Of a stretch of 64,000 nt of DNA, positions 53,079 through 62,828 are shown piece by piece. Each line of letters begins with the position of its first letter. The first letter of the stretch is position 1. A model generated the notes under the pieces. The model was not told where the DNA came from. It did not search any database and was given only the letters and a program-made list of their open reading frames with translations. Source of the DNA: Anodontia alba (taxonomy: Eukaryota; Mollusca; Bivalvia; Lucinida; Lucinidae); the NCBI GenBank assembly GCA_964016985.1, contig OZ024826.1:42043796-42107795 (forward strand), read 5' to 3'. The position numbers and the translations under genes were made by a program.

Positions 53079-53099
53079 AAGTTAATGAGTAGACCCTAC

Positions 53100-53256
53100 C
53101 TGACACGGCTCTGATGGGAATCGTTGGAGAGTTTGAACGTGAATCCATTGACATGGATCTTGTAGTCACAGCAGGATAGAAATCAACATGCTTCCAGTGT
53201 TTCCCTGCTGTAGCTGGACCCCAGTCATCATCAGACTTACATGCTTTGCGGAACCT
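53100..53256 (-). CDS. SLC6 gene exon e (post-TM12 WGP block)
   Basis: Acceptor TAGTTCTATTTTCAG, donor GTAGGG, phases 0 to 1, 52 codons. Starts RFRKACKSDDDWGPATAGKH, the SLC6 tail signature (basic stretch, then D-D-W-G-P). The phase-0 junction before this block is shared with the exon at 210-398. The rest is Ser/Thr-rich tail. Confidence 0.88.
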
Positions 53257-53269
53257 CTGAAAATAGAAC

Positions 53270-53435
53270 TACCATATTTAACAGACAGGCCTGAGCAAAC
53301 AGTGTAGACACAGATCAGATGCCACAATGTGGCATCTGATCAGGGTCTACACTATTTGCCACTCATTCAGTAGGTTTTTGACACATCAATAGGTTGCAAT
53401 TTTTTTTTTTTAATTCTATGACAAATATAGTGTAA
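53270..53435. repeat. Family C element 5' of exon e
   Basis: CCATATTTAACAGACAGGCC to TTGCAA-T-run. Core ACACAGATCAGATGCCACAA / inverse. Starts about 14 bases from the exon e acceptor. Confidence 0.8.
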
Positions 53436-53514
53436 CAGGGAAAATTTTCATGCTCTTTCAATTCTGTGAAATTTGTATTTCATTTGTCATAAAATATTTC
53501 AAGTTTTTCATTAA

Positions 53515-53723
53515 CTCTTTGCATGCTGAGTTATTTGGCATGCTTTTTGTCATCTGTGGATATTTTTTAAAAATTAACGTTTTCAAAATATCTTTCAGAA
53601 ATACCATCAGAGTGTCAAACAGTTTGGATCCAGATCAGGAAGTTTTGTCAGGCCTGATCTGTATCCAAACTGTTTGCAAAGGTTATCTGCAGACAACAAT
53701 AGTCCCCAGTAGCAGGGAAAGAG
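53515..53723. repeat. Family M TTAA-type element
   Basis: TTAA at 53511-53514 and 53724-53727. Termini CTCTTTGCATGCTGAG and AGTAGCAGGGAAAGAG. Core GTTTGGATCCAGATCAGG / inverse. Confidence 0.88.
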
Positions 53724-53729
53724 TTAAGA

Positions 53730-54724
53730 TAAATGTTTCATTCCCCTAAAAGCAGGTTAATTAAGTTATCACAAAGAGTACGTTACATTCAGTAAACAGA
53801 TGTACATTAATTTGATTTGTACTAACCAAATAAATACAACTATTGTTTTGCCTTCTTTGATGGGAAAATATCAAGCTTTCATATCTTCGAATATTTATAA
53901 TAAGTGACTGTGCTAAATGTTTGCATTATGATGTCCCTTCCTTACAAAAGATACCAACTAAATTATTCATTCACTAGTATGCATGACACTTGTAAATGTT
54001 CATTCTAGTAAGTCAATATTTTATGAGATAACTCTGTTAACTGACTCTTGAGTGACAGAACTCAAACAAAAATACAAAATTTTGTTGGTGCTTAAGTTTG
54101 GTTGCTAAGAGACAACCAGCTTGACTGGATCAAAAATAAATTAGATAAAAAGCCATGTCAGACAGTCTAAATTATGCACTCGGACTGATGTTGAAACCTT
54201 GCATTCAGATTGATAACTTAAAGTTTGTTTTATAATACAACAGTTTAAAAAAAAACGTTTGTGCTTGGACACTGAAATAATGTAACATTACAAGTTTTGG
54301 AAATAGGTAGTGGTCTGTTGGCCATTGCCAGGAACATTTTTCATATGTGGGAATTAATTAACTGTAAAAATTGTATATATGTGAAAGACTATAAGAAGAA
54401 GAAAAATTTATAAAAATAAAAATGTGAAAAATGATACTTGGACTTGTCATTGTCAATTTAGATGCTAGTTATCAGTTATTAAGGTTAATATCTGAATCAG
54501 CCTACCAAATTTGAGATACAGAAGACTCATTAGAGAAGACAGAAAAGACTGTATAAAAAACATTCTGACAATATTAAAGAGTTACAGTGTCCTATTTTTT
54601 AGGATAAATACAGTATATTTACAGATAATGAACAAACACTGGTCCACTAACTGACCTCACTCTAAATATCAGTATAATTCCTACGAGCATTCAAAAGACA
54701 TGAATCTTATTACTTAAACAAAAA
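53730..54724. other. Intron of SLC6 gene, little recognisable
   Basis: About 1 kb of AT-rich DNA. Only a family C end scrap (GTGTCCTATTTTTTAGGATA) near 54585 was recognised. Confidence 0.5.
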
Positions 54725-54945
54725 ATTGTTTGTAAAGCACTTTGCCCCCAAACTCCCTTATTTTTTTTCTGAATTTGTTCAAAAGTTAAATCAGTTAATT
54801 TACTTATTATCACCAATCTGCATACCGAATTTCAAGGCACTATCTAAAACACTTTTATTATCTTGCTGACAAGAAAAAGCATGGCAAAAGAATGCATGGA
54901 GGAAGGACCCAAAAGCAATATGCTCCTTTGAAGTTGGGGGCATAA
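54725..54945. repeat. Element AA, short single-unit copy
   Basis: TTTGTAAAGCACTTTGCCCC and CAATATGCTCCTTTGAAGTT plus GGGGGCATAAAA. Contains one TTAATTTACTTATTATCACC unit and a GGAGGAAGGACCC remnant of the tract. Confidence 0.75.
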
Positions 54946-55209
54946 AAATGAAAATTCTAAGTCATTAAATTACTTTGACTTCTTGGTCATGGACATGGGT
55001 GCAGTTGGTACTACAGAAAACTTTGGATCAATGTAACTTTAACATAAAAATTTTAACATGAAAAATTCCATGAAGTAACCTTTACCTCTAGGTCATTGGC
55101 AGAGGTGAGACTGGTACTGACTGGAATTCATATCCTTTTTTCAGGAAAAAAATAGGAATAAATGTCATCTGCTAAATTTTGCGTAAATATACAGCAGGCT
55201 GAAGATTAA

Positions 55210-55711
55210 CCTTTACCACTCTTTGGGTAAATCCAGTATACAACAAACTAATATTTGTCTTACTTTCCCCTCAAAAAGAGGCTCTGACATGGGAGATTTG
55301 TTTGTGTTGAGGTTTTACGGCCCAGTCAACCCAATGGGGTCATGTCGAGTACGATCAGTTGATCTAACCACACGTTTACTGGGCAGGCAGTCTTCTAAGC
55401 AGTTAACCAGTATTGTGCACATTCTTTTGCCTGAAACTGACAACTGCCCTTCTTGAATCAGCGGAAGGGAGAAAATGACCGTAGAAAATATTTCCTGATC
55501 AATCTCCACGAAAGAATGTTGCTGATCTCGGCTGGGGTCGAACCCGCGATCCCTTGGTCTCCAGTCGGACGCGCATCCAACTGAGCCACCAAGGCCGGCC
55601 TGACATGGGAGGTAATCTTTATGCTAATGCAATATCTTATTTGCAGGTGAAATTTAGAAAAAAATATTTCAAAAGGTTGTTTGCTGAAATTTTTACCCCT
55701 CATGCTATGCG
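55210..55711. repeat. Family D element hosting a SINE, at exon d donor
   Basis: TTAA at 55206-55209 and 55712-55715. Left CTTTACCACTCTTTGGGTAA, right ACCCCTCATGCTATGCG. The right TTAA lies 11 bases into the intron after exon d. A SINE occupies 55296-55599. 55125-55190 just outside is an S-like scrap. Confidence 0.8.
55296..55599 (-). mobile_element. Full-length tRNA-SINE, 12-base target duplication
   Basis: On minus: head GGCCGGCCTTGGTGGCTCAG, B-box GGGTTCGACCC, body CTTCCGCTGATTCAAGAAGG, end GTAAAACCTCAACACAAACA. Exact duplication CTGACATGGGAG at 55284-55295 and 55600-55611. Same subfamily as 11802. Confidence 0.93.
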
Positions 55712-55726
55712 TTAAATCTAACTTAC

Positions 55727-55888
55727 CTTCAGTAATGATCCTTTTGTTTGAACAAGCTTCTGAATAACAATGATTGGAATAGAGATCACAGATATCACAG
55801 TCAAAGTAGTACCCAGTCCATAGGACCAGTCTGGGAAATATGTGGAATCAAGATGGATGCCCTTTACTATATGTAAGATAAGAATGAA
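55727..55888 (-). CDS. SLC6 gene exon d (TM11 end, TM12)
   Basis: Acceptor TTTTATATTTTCAG, donor GTAAGT, phases 0/0, 54 codons. FILILHIVKGIHLD completes TM11. FPDWSYGLGTTLTVISVISI and PIIVIQKLV form the loop and TM12, matching the SLC6 pattern Y-P-x-W...G...S...I-P. Ends GSLLK just before the basic tail. Confidence 0.9.
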
Positions 55889-55939
55889 CTGAAAATATAA
55901 AAAAAATCATTTTTTTTGCTGTTGTTGCTCTTGGTTTAA

Positions 55940-56148
55940 CACTTAGCATGCTGGGAAAAATTTTCAACAGACGACATTTTAAAATATTTTTCTTATTTTT
56001 CCCAGAAAATAGGATTTGATATTTCATGCAAATTGTCTCATTAGGAGACAATTTGCATGAAATGTCAAGTCCTATTTTCTGGGGAAAAAAAATAAGAAAA
56101 CTCTCATGAATTTGTCGTCTGCTGAATCTGCCCATAGCATGGTAAGTG
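55940..56148. repeat. Family D element, near-intact
   Basis: TTAA at 55936-55939 and 56149-56152. Termini CACTTAGCATGCTGGG and CATAGCATGGTAAGTG; core TTTCATGCAAATTGTCTCAT / inverse. Best D reference copy here. Confidence 0.92.
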
Positions 56149-56154
56149 TTAATC

Positions 56155-56640
56155 TTCTTTTCTTTTCCATAAAAAATACCAACATAACTGAATCAAAGCA
56201 CTGACTGCACTGGTGGGTTGATTGTTTCTGATTGTAGGCTGTGAAATTGGTCCTGAATATAGGGATCAAACACGGTTTTTCATGCATTAACATTCCCAGG
56301 TCCTGAGGAAGGTGTTGAAAACCGAGGCTGGAGAGACCTGGCGAATGTTACTGCATTGCAAAATCAAGTTCGATCGCTATTATTGCATAAAAACTTAAAA
56401 CGTTTGCTATATTTCACGCTATTTCTTGCACTATTTTGTTTCGTCTTTTCACTGATGTCTCACGAATGCAATTTCCATGCACTATGCTCCTTCAGGGGCC
56501 GGGGCAGTACACATCTCATAACGGCCCTGGTACGATCATAATGAAAGTTATGTGGTAACAGCGCGTGAATTGCCTTGTTAATAAATGGCTTTTCGCCGGT
56601 TAATGCACGGCTGTTAATATCATGCAACACTGCTTTTTAT
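56155..56640. other. Intron stretch with a small inverted repeat
   Basis: Inverted arms ATGCATTAACATTCCCAGGT at 56281 and GACCTGGCGAATGTTACTGC at 56335, about 22 bases each around a ~32-base loop. Rest unassigned; comparatively GC-rich near 56490-56530. Confidence 0.6.
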
Positions 56641-56975
56641 GAAATAACAGGGACTTGAAACTGTTTCATTTAATCCTCAACTTCTTATTATTTATGCAAA
56701 CAGTGCAGACCCTGATCAGATGCTGCATTCTGTGGTGTCTGATCTGGGTCTGCACTGTCTGCCAATGTTCCAGTCTAGGTTTTACAGATAGCCCTCTTTA
56801 CACTGCACTCTGATGTCACAGCAACAAGAATACTGCGGCTATAAATAACTGTTACCTGGATTTCATCTCACATGGGGTTTGATTACTTTGCTGAATGATA
56901 ATCACATGGACAACTACCTTAAGGAAATTTTGGCGTTTGTATACATTGGCTTAATTGTAAAAAATAAATTGCAAA
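56640..56975. repeat. Family R interspersed repeat, copy 2
   Basis: Palindrome GCAGACCCTGATCAGATGCT / inverse, then CAGTCTAGGTTTTACAGATA, TAAATAACTGTTACCTGGAT and GGACAACTACCTTAAGGAAA as at 11010-11320. Confidence 0.7.
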
Positions 56976-57329
56976 AAAAAAACAACAAAAAAACAAGCTG
57001 TTACATGTATATTTTGTGAATTGTCAATTCATTTTCAGTGTTTAGTGACCATTCTTCTAAGGGTGGTATAAAAAAACAACCTCACAAACACTCTATATTT
57101 ACCCAAAACCTTTTTAAATCTACCCAAATCTCTCATATGCCATCACAAACTCTTTTTCTAAAAACTGCCTAAGTGATAGATTCAAGGCAATGTTTAAATA
57201 AAACCTTATTTTTATGTGTGTGTTTGATTAAACTTTCACAAAAATACCATATTTACAGAATCAGCCATTTTTCTTCTGAATGTCATGCAACACAAGCTGT
57301 GTAACAGAAAACTGTAACCATTATAATAA
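56976..57329. other. Intron stretch, no feature recognised
   Basis: A-rich run at 56970-56997; otherwise unassigned. Confidence 0.45.
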
Positions 57330-57721
57330 CAGTAAAAACCTTGATGACTCGAACACCAATGGCTCTTTAATTTACCTTTGGATGATTCAAACTCGTTTTT
57401 GAGAGCATACAAAATTCTTCAGATAGCTCAAGAAAACAAATATTTAGGAAAATTTTGTTACTTTATCATGAAATTGTATGCTGTGTGTACTCGTTAGAAT
57501 TGCCTCACTGAGGCAATTCTAATGAGTACACTCAACATACCATTATTGTACAGAAGATAAAAAACACTTCCCTAAATTATCACCATCTTCTACCTGACCT
57601 GGCACCGTGAGTGAATGATGATGATGATGATGATGATGTTTAACTCTCAGTGCTCGAACTACCTATGTCTCGAATAAATTTCCATGGTCCCAAAGATGTT
57701 CGAGCAATTGAGGTTTTACTG
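57330..57721. repeat. Family U-like pogo-type element 3' of exon c
   Basis: Termini CAGTAAAAACCTTGATGACT and CAATTGAGGTTTTACTG. Core TGTGTACTCGTTAGAATTGC / inverse with a GCCTCACTGAGGC tip, so the A/H-type core sits between pogo-like ends. A (GAT)n run lies at 57614-57639. Ends 35 bases from exon c. Confidence 0.8.
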
Positions 57722-57756
57722 CAGTAGTAGTATCTGGAGCTACCCTATATATTTAC

Positions 57757-57957
57757 CACAATTATTGCTGGAGTAAAGATGACCCATAGAACACGCCACC
57801 ACATGCTCACTGAGGAGCCAATCATATGCTTGATATCTGTACAAAAGTTACGTATATTGTACACCCAGGCAAGAGCAGAACACATAAACAAACCAATGAT
57901 GATGAATGGAATTGCACCACAGAACTCATCCAGCAACTGAACTAGGTAAATTCCAGA
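57757..57957 (-). CDS. SLC6 gene exon c (extracellular loop, TM10, TM11 start)
   Basis: Acceptor TTATTTTTCAG, donor GTAAAT, phases 0/0, 67 codons. SGIYLVQLLDEFCG follows L-P-L-T-T-Q of exon b, as in SLC6 (G-x-Y/F-x-x-x-L-x-D). AIPFIIIGLFMCSALAWVYN is TM10 with the usual ...E/A-x-x-A-W-x-Y-G/N pattern. FCTDIKHMIG is the D-I-x-x-M-x-G loop, and WWRVLWVIFTPAIIV starts TM11. The frame stays open upstream through the intron, but the acceptor and homology set the start. Confidence 0.92.
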
Positions 57958-57971
57958 CTGAAAAATAATTT

Positions 57972-58200
57972 GAGCCATAATGTCAGGAAACGTACCTTCT
58001 GACATGTGTGCCCAACGAAAAATCAAATCAGGCTGTGCATCAACGCAGTCTGATCTGTCTTCATTGTCGCATAAAGAAACTTTGACTCCTTGGCTATCTG
58101 AAACTTGTCCAGAGGAGATTGTGGTTAGGCTGTGCAAAAGCGTAGGCTGATCTGAATCTTCGCTGGGCAGTCCGATGGTATGTTTTCTGAGGTTACAGCT
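57972..58200. repeat. J-like element 5' of exon c
   Basis: TTGAGCCATAATGTCAGGAA with AATCAGGCTGTGCATCAACG, CAGTCTGATCTGTCTTCATT and GTAGGCTGATCTGAATCTTC. J-type GATCAG motifs, right terminus unclear. Begins 15 bases from the acceptor. Confidence 0.6.
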
Positions 58201-58224
58201 CATGTTATATGTGTTTAAGAAAAC

Positions 58225-59405
58225 TTGCCTATTATATTTGCCCGAAGTATTTAGACAAACAAACAGAATGAAGCATGTGACGGTCTGCACTGCTTGCTAT
58301 TCATCCCAATGTTTTCAGACACATGGTCAGTAAATAATATAGATCGGACTTCGGTGAAGTTGATGTCACACCTTCCCCCACAAAAAAGTAATGTTTATTT
58401 CAGGTAGAAGAAATTAATATAGGAATTTCATCAAAAGCACATGCATATCCACATATGATGCATGAGAAGTTGCGCTCAAAAGGTACCCACAGTGTATATA
58501 CTTTCATAAAATCTGAGGCAAGAAAATGACAAAGTTAAAGCGGAAAAATTAACAAAAATAAATTAAAAACTATATCCAAGCCACATACACTTCTGCAGAC
58601 CCTGGAGAAAACATGTGCAAAGTTTCGAAAAGACCGGTATAAAATTGTATGAGGAGTTGCAATCACAAGGTACCCACTGTCTATACATCTTACGTCAGAA
58701 AATGACAAAGTTCACAAAGTAGAAAAAGTGACAAAAAATAATGCAAGGATTATATTAAAAACACATGCACATCTTCAGGCTATGAAAAAAACAACAACAA
58801 AAAAAAAAACATGTGCAAAGTTTCAAAAAGATTAGTATAAAATTGCATGAGAAGTTATGTTCACGAGGTACTGACTGTCTATATATTGAGAGTGAAAAAT
58901 GACTAAATTCATAATAAGGAAAAAGTGACAAAAAATGATCTAACAATGATATCCAAAGCACATGCACATCCTGATACCATGAGAAGAACACATGCAAAGT
59001 TTAAAAACAATTGGTACAAAGCTGTAAGCGGAGTTGTACTCACAAGAGATATACCGTACCCACTGTCTCTATATTGAGGGTGAAAAATGACTTAGTTCAC
59101 AATGTGGAAAAAGTGACAAAAAATGATCTAACAATTATATCCAAACCACATGCATATCCTCATACCATGAAAAAAAAACACACGCAAAGTTTCAAAATGA
59201 TCAGTACATAACTGAAATAGGAGTTCCGCTCACAAAATACCCAGGGTAAATGTTGACGGATGGACGAACAGACGAATGGTTAAATGGATGAACAGACGGA
59301 AACTTGCATGCCTAAGTTGCACTGCTAAAGCAGGTGGGACAAAAATGGACTTGTTCAAATTTTAGGACAAGTATGGTAAGGAATTAATGCATCCAAATAT
59401 GGTAA
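58225..59405. repeat. Family C element split by a tandem-repeat element
   Basis: C left piece to about 58330 (TTTGCCCGAAGTATTTAGAC, GTCTGCACTGCTTGC). C right piece 59340-59405 (TTTTAGGACAAGTATGGTAA). Between them is an array (58380-59330) of ~190-base units with ACATGTGCAAAGTTTC, ACCCACTGTCTATA and TGACAAAAAAT blocks, ending in GACGGATGGACGAACAGACG. Confidence 0.7.
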
Positions 59406-59450
59406 CTTTTTATATGCAGAGGATATATTTGGCAGATGACTGGTGTTTTT

Positions 59451-59780
59451 AGCTCACCTGAACTTGTAGTGCTCAATGTGAGCTATTATGATAATCCTGT
59501 GTCCATCATTTATCTGTTGTAGGTCATCAACAATTGCCTTGTATACTCTCTAGAGGACACTGTTTTACTTCAATCTTCATGAAACTTTACCAGAATGTTT
59601 GTCTTGATTATATCTCAGTCAAAATCATAGGTCACTTAAGGTCAAATTTCATGAAAATTCATCATGTTTTGATGATCTCTCGGTCAAATTCAAATCTAGG
59701 TTATGTTAGGTCAAAAACTAGATCACTAAGACAAAATGATAGAAAAACCTAATGTGCTCTCTAGGGGCCATAGTCTTGAC
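59451..59780. repeat. Element Y left end, truncated
   Basis: TTTTTAGCTCACCTGAACTT is the inverse of the Y terminus GCTCAGGTGAGCTAAAA. The body GGTCAAATTTCATGAAAATT follows but no right end is seen. Confidence 0.6.
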
Positions 59781-59789
59781 CCATTCTTA

Positions 59790-59915
59790 ACATATTTGTG
59801 GTCATTTTTCTATATTATCTATACATTTTTGTTTGGATACAACACGGTATTTAGCCAACACAATTTTTACTTTGGATCCCAGCAAATACTGTTATAAAGA
59901 GGTTGTGGTGCACAA
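59790..59915. repeat. Family N fragment
   Basis: GTCATTTTTCTATATTATCT and ATACATTTTTGTTTGGATAC are one arm of the N palindrome; CAAATACTGTTATAAAGAGG follows as in 7755-7775. Confidence 0.6.
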
Positions 59916-59949
59916 TGAACAAAATATCTGCACTAAATAACAATATTAA

Positions 59950-60154
59950 CCCTAGTCCTGCTGAACCCGGATATGTCCTATCTTTGCAAACAGTGTAGAT
60001 CCAGATCAGTTGGCTTCTGAAGAAGAAGCCAACTGATCTGGATCTGCACTGTTTGCCATTAAGTATGTGAATTTATAACACCAATCAGGATCAAATAATT
60101 TGATTGGCTGGGAATTAGAAGTGGGCAGGGCATCTTGTCCTTATTCAGCAGGAC
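59950..60154. repeat. Family K TTAA-type element at exon b donor
   Basis: TTAA at 59946-59949 and 60155-60158. Termini CCCTAGTCCTGCTGAACCCG and TATTCAGCAGGAC. Core GTAGATCCAGATCAGTTGGC / inverse. The right TTAA is intron position +5 to +8 after exon b. Confidence 0.9.
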
Positions 60155-60162
60155 TTAAATAC

Positions 60163-60413
60163 CTGTGTGGTGAGAGGTAAACCCAGCAAATATAGCACAG
60201 AACACAACACGGACAATACAATGACACGCCACCATTTCTTGGTCCTCAGCAACATGTATTCATCAAGTATAGCAGTCACAATTGTCTCCACAATGGTTAA
60301 CATTGTACTAAGTCCCATTAACACTATCATGGTGAAGAAAATCACACTCCAAAAAGCTGGTGGTGTAAAATGGCTGACAGTGGCAGGAAATGTAAGAAAT
60401 ACTAAACCAGTGT
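60163..60413 (-). CDS. SLC6 gene exon b (TM8, TM9)
   Basis: Acceptor TTAATATTTTCAG, donor GTATTT, 83 full codons plus 2 bases completing an Asn codon from exon a. N-T-G-L-V-F-L-T-F-P opens TM8, equivalent to the conserved G-L-A-F-x-x-Y-P. GLSTMLTIVETIVTAILDE matches the TM8 G-L-D-S/T-x-F...E-x-x-x-x-x-x-x-D-E block except that the sodium-2 Asp is Ser. TM9 is WWRVIVLSVLCSVLYLLGLP, then L-T-T-Q. The donor lacks the usual G at +5. Confidence 0.92.
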
Positions 60414-60430
60414 CTGAAAATATTAACATA

Positions 60431-60666
60431 TGAGCCAGCTCATGACAAAACCTACAATAAGACTTGTGCGCACAGCAAAGACTCAGATCAGCCTGCACAT
60501 GCACAGAGTGATCAGAGTCTTCACCAATTGCCTGTACTTTCTACAGCCTCAGGGCATTCCAAAGAGGCCTGAACAAAAACACTTGCCATACTGGGTGGAA
60601 GAGGCTGATCTAAGTCTTTGCTGGTCACACACGTCTTATTGAAGATTTTGTCATGCACTGGCTCAT
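60431..60666. repeat. Family J element 5' of exon b
   Basis: Termini TGAGCCAGCTCATGACAAAA and TTTTGTCATGCACTGGCTCA. Inside AGCAAAGACTCAGATCAGCC, GCACAGAGTGATCAGAGTC. Begins 17 bases from the exon b acceptor. Confidence 0.85.
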
Positions 60667-61079
60667 ATATTATGCTACTTATACCTTAAATATTCAGACA
60701 CTGTAAAGCCATCTTGTTAGAATGACCAGGACCATGCACCCTATACTCTTTGTTCAGATTCCTACTACAGCAAATTATTACAAATATTCATTTTTTCCAT
60801 TAGCAAATGTACAATGGATCAAATTCCCCATCCCAGGTTATCATGTCCACGGATCTGAATTTCTGTAGGTCTATTGTATGCAGCCTCCATCACTCCATGC
60901 CATTGTCCATATTACACTGCTTTTATACGCTTTTGGCGTCTCCTTAACTAATGCCGTTTTTAATTTTAAATTCTCCTTCATTCTAACACTTTTTCTTCTA
61001 TTACAGTTTGCTTGGACATCTCTGGTGTGCAAATTGCACATAATCCTTAGAGGGTGATGCAGGATACATAGATAGATAG
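60667..61079. other. Intron stretch, no feature recognised
   Basis: Unassigned DNA; no exon signals consistent with the SLC6 reading frame. Confidence 0.5.
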
Positions 61080-61269
61080 GGAAATAATTTCAGCAGTCAA
61101 CATTCTGAAATACTTTTCCTTATTTTTTCAAGAAAATAGGCTTTGAGATTTCATGTAAATTGTCCTGTTATGAGACAATATGCATGAAATATCAAAGCCT
61201 ATTTCAGGAGAAAATAAGAGACATATCATCAATTGGTTGTCTGCTGAATTTGCCCAAAAGTGGTAAAGG
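61080..61269. repeat. Family D element
   Basis: AATTTCAGCAGTCAACATTC at left and GAATTTGCCCAAAAGTGG at right before TTAA (61270-61273). Core TTTCATGTAAATTGTCCTGT / inverse. Confidence 0.75.
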
Positions 61270-61274
61270 TTAAA

Positions 61275-61620
61275 TCCTTATCATACTTGAACTAAAGTTT
61301 TAACAATTCACTTTTACTACATGTTGTGTCTAAAACATGTGGTATGAGTGGCAAGCAGTATAGACCTGATCAGATATGAAGCCTATATGGAACTGCTTCA
61401 CTGTGGGCTTATAGGGGTATGTGCGGTAATTAGGTCGAATACAGTAAAATAAATGGTAAATCTTTTCTAAATGCTCAACACTTTGGGTAAAGTTTTCAGC
61501 AGACAACATTTTGAAATATTTTTCTTATTTTTCCCAAAAAAACAGGATTTGAGGTGTCCGAATACTTAGGGTAAATACGATATTTTTTTATAATTTTGCT
61601 TGGCCCTTTAAGGGTTGACC
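61275..61620. repeat. Mosaic of C, D and S fragments
   Basis: C-like 61275-61450 (CTTATCATACTTGAACTAAA, ACCTGATCAGATATGAAGCC). D left half 61470-61552 (CTCAACACTTTGGGTAAAG). C right end 61553-61580 (GGTGTCCGAATACTTAGGGT). S right end 61590-61620 (TTGCTTGGCCCTTTAAGGGT). Confidence 0.6.
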
Positions 61621-62002
61621 AGACAAAGAGTACAGCATGGTAGCATAATGTTACTTCATTGGCCGCTAGTGTTGGCAGTCGGAGGCTTGCTATTCCATCT
61701 GGAAGGACATGTTTTCTGGGACTGAACAGGCTCTATCTGCATTAGTGTCAAAAGTGATGCCAAAATAATGTACAGGCTCACAAATTTTCTGTCTCTGTAT
61801 CTGATTCCCTGGCAGAGATTATGCTAAAATGCAGCAAGAAGTAATCCAAGCTTGGCCATTTTCATATCTGTTAGTTATTAGTGACTACATATAGAAACAC
61901 GTGTGTCTGTATGACAGAAAGAAAAATATGATAAATATTCCATTCATTTAATACCACATTTGTAGATTTCTATATATGTTTGCCATTGTCATATCAGTTC
62001 CA
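61621..62002. other. Intron stretch, no feature recognised
   Basis: Unassigned DNA without repeat or exon signatures that I recognise. Confidence 0.5.
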
Positions 62003-62282
62003 CATCACGAAAACATGCCTATATAATACTGACCCCCGTCAAACCCACTTTTATATAGTAAAACTGGGGTTTACAGGGGTACACATTATTTTTCTTATTT
62101 CTGCTCAAAAACATAGATTATGGGTACTCGTTAGAACCGCCTCGGCGAGGCGGTTCTAACGAGTACCCATAATCTATGTTTTGAGCAGAAGTATGAAAAA
62201 TATCAGAATTTTTTATCTGAAAATTTTCCTCTTTTTGGTTGTAAAATTTTCAATATATTTGAATAGGCGTGTTTTCGTAATG
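62003..62282. repeat. Family A element, near-perfect palindrome
   Basis: CATCACGAAAACATGCC to GTGTTTTCGTAATG. Core GATTATGGGTACTCGTTAGA pairs perfectly with its inverse; both arms carry ATTATGGG where the consensus is ATTGTGGG. Confidence 0.93.
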
Positions 62283-62391
62283 ATAACCTGAGCATCCAAA
62301 TTTCAATATGTACCACAAGATTTCATACATATATGGGGGCTAAAAAAAACAAAAACAAAAACAAAAAAAAAAAAAAGAGAAAAAACAAGTA

Positions 62392-62668
62392 CAGCCAACC
62401 CTCTTTATACTGACACTACATATAATGACTGTAAGTTATGTAAGTTAGTTATTATTATAATCTGACTACCATGAAACCTTCTCTTATCAGATGACATTTC
62501 ATAAAAAATTAGGCAAGGACATTGTATTTAATGCTTCAAAAAGCACATGTTTAGAGTATTTTTTAATTGCCTCAATGAGGCAATTCTAACAAATGTCCAA
62601 AACAAATGTTCTGTGAGGCAACATCTTTGGTAACAAAATTTATGCTGCATTGTAATGAGTGATCACTG
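62392..62668. repeat. Family P pogo-like element 3' of exon a
   Basis: TA at 62390-62391 and 62669-62670. Termini CAGCCAACCCTCTTTATACT and TTGTAATGAGTGATCACTG. Core retains AATTGCCTCAATGAGGCAATT. An A-rich run precedes it (62342-62387). Ends 35 bases from exon a. Confidence 0.85.
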
Positions 62669-62703
62669 TACCACTACAAGCATGAATGAGAGTAATAGCT
62701 TAC

Positions 62704-62828
62704 TAGATTCAACAACATTTTCCACAGTTGTATTAAGCTCATTGGCCAGTATGCCTAGTGTAGAAAATACTGTGAAGCCAGCCAAAATGCTGAATAAGGT
62801 ATCGACTAAGCATATCACCACTGCATCC
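62704..62828 (-). CDS. SLC6 gene exon a (TM7)
   Basis: Acceptor ATCTATATTTCAG, donor GTAAGC; 41 full codons between split codons (phase 2 in, phase 1 out). DAVVICLVDTLFSILAGFTV and FSTLGILANEL match SLC6 TM7 (R-D-A-x-x-x-x-x-x-N-x-x-x-S-x-x-A-G-F-x-x-F-x-x-L-G) except Asp at the Asn position. Missing upstream codons end in a split codon consistent with Arg. Next upstream exons are outside the window. Confidence 0.9.

Larger units (their letters stand above)
51264..62828 (-). other. SLC6-type transporter gene, 3' part (7 exons)
   Basis: Seven exons with AG acceptors, GT donors and matching phases encode about 406 residues of a sodium:neurotransmitter symporter: TM7 (exon a), TM8-9 (b), TM10 and start of TM11 (c), rest of TM11 and TM12 (d), and a long cytoplasmic tail (e-g). 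SLC6 proteins are 12-TM plasma-membrane carriers driven by sodium and usually chloride. TM1-6, including the substrate site, lie right of the window, so substrate is unknown. TM8 has G-L-S-T-M, where amine/amino-acid members usually have G-L-D-S/T. TM7 has V-D-T-L-F-S, where N-x-x-x-S is usual. Exons occupy ~1.2 kb of 11.6 kb; introns are packed with miniature elements. It converges on the SLC6 exon at 210-398. Confidence 0.85.

Noticed and set aside
57958..58290. Upstream extension of the minus-strand frame (181 codons) as one large exon c
   Set aside because: The SLC6 homology begins exactly at an AG acceptor (57957) in phase with exon b. The extension runs into J-like and C-like repeats.
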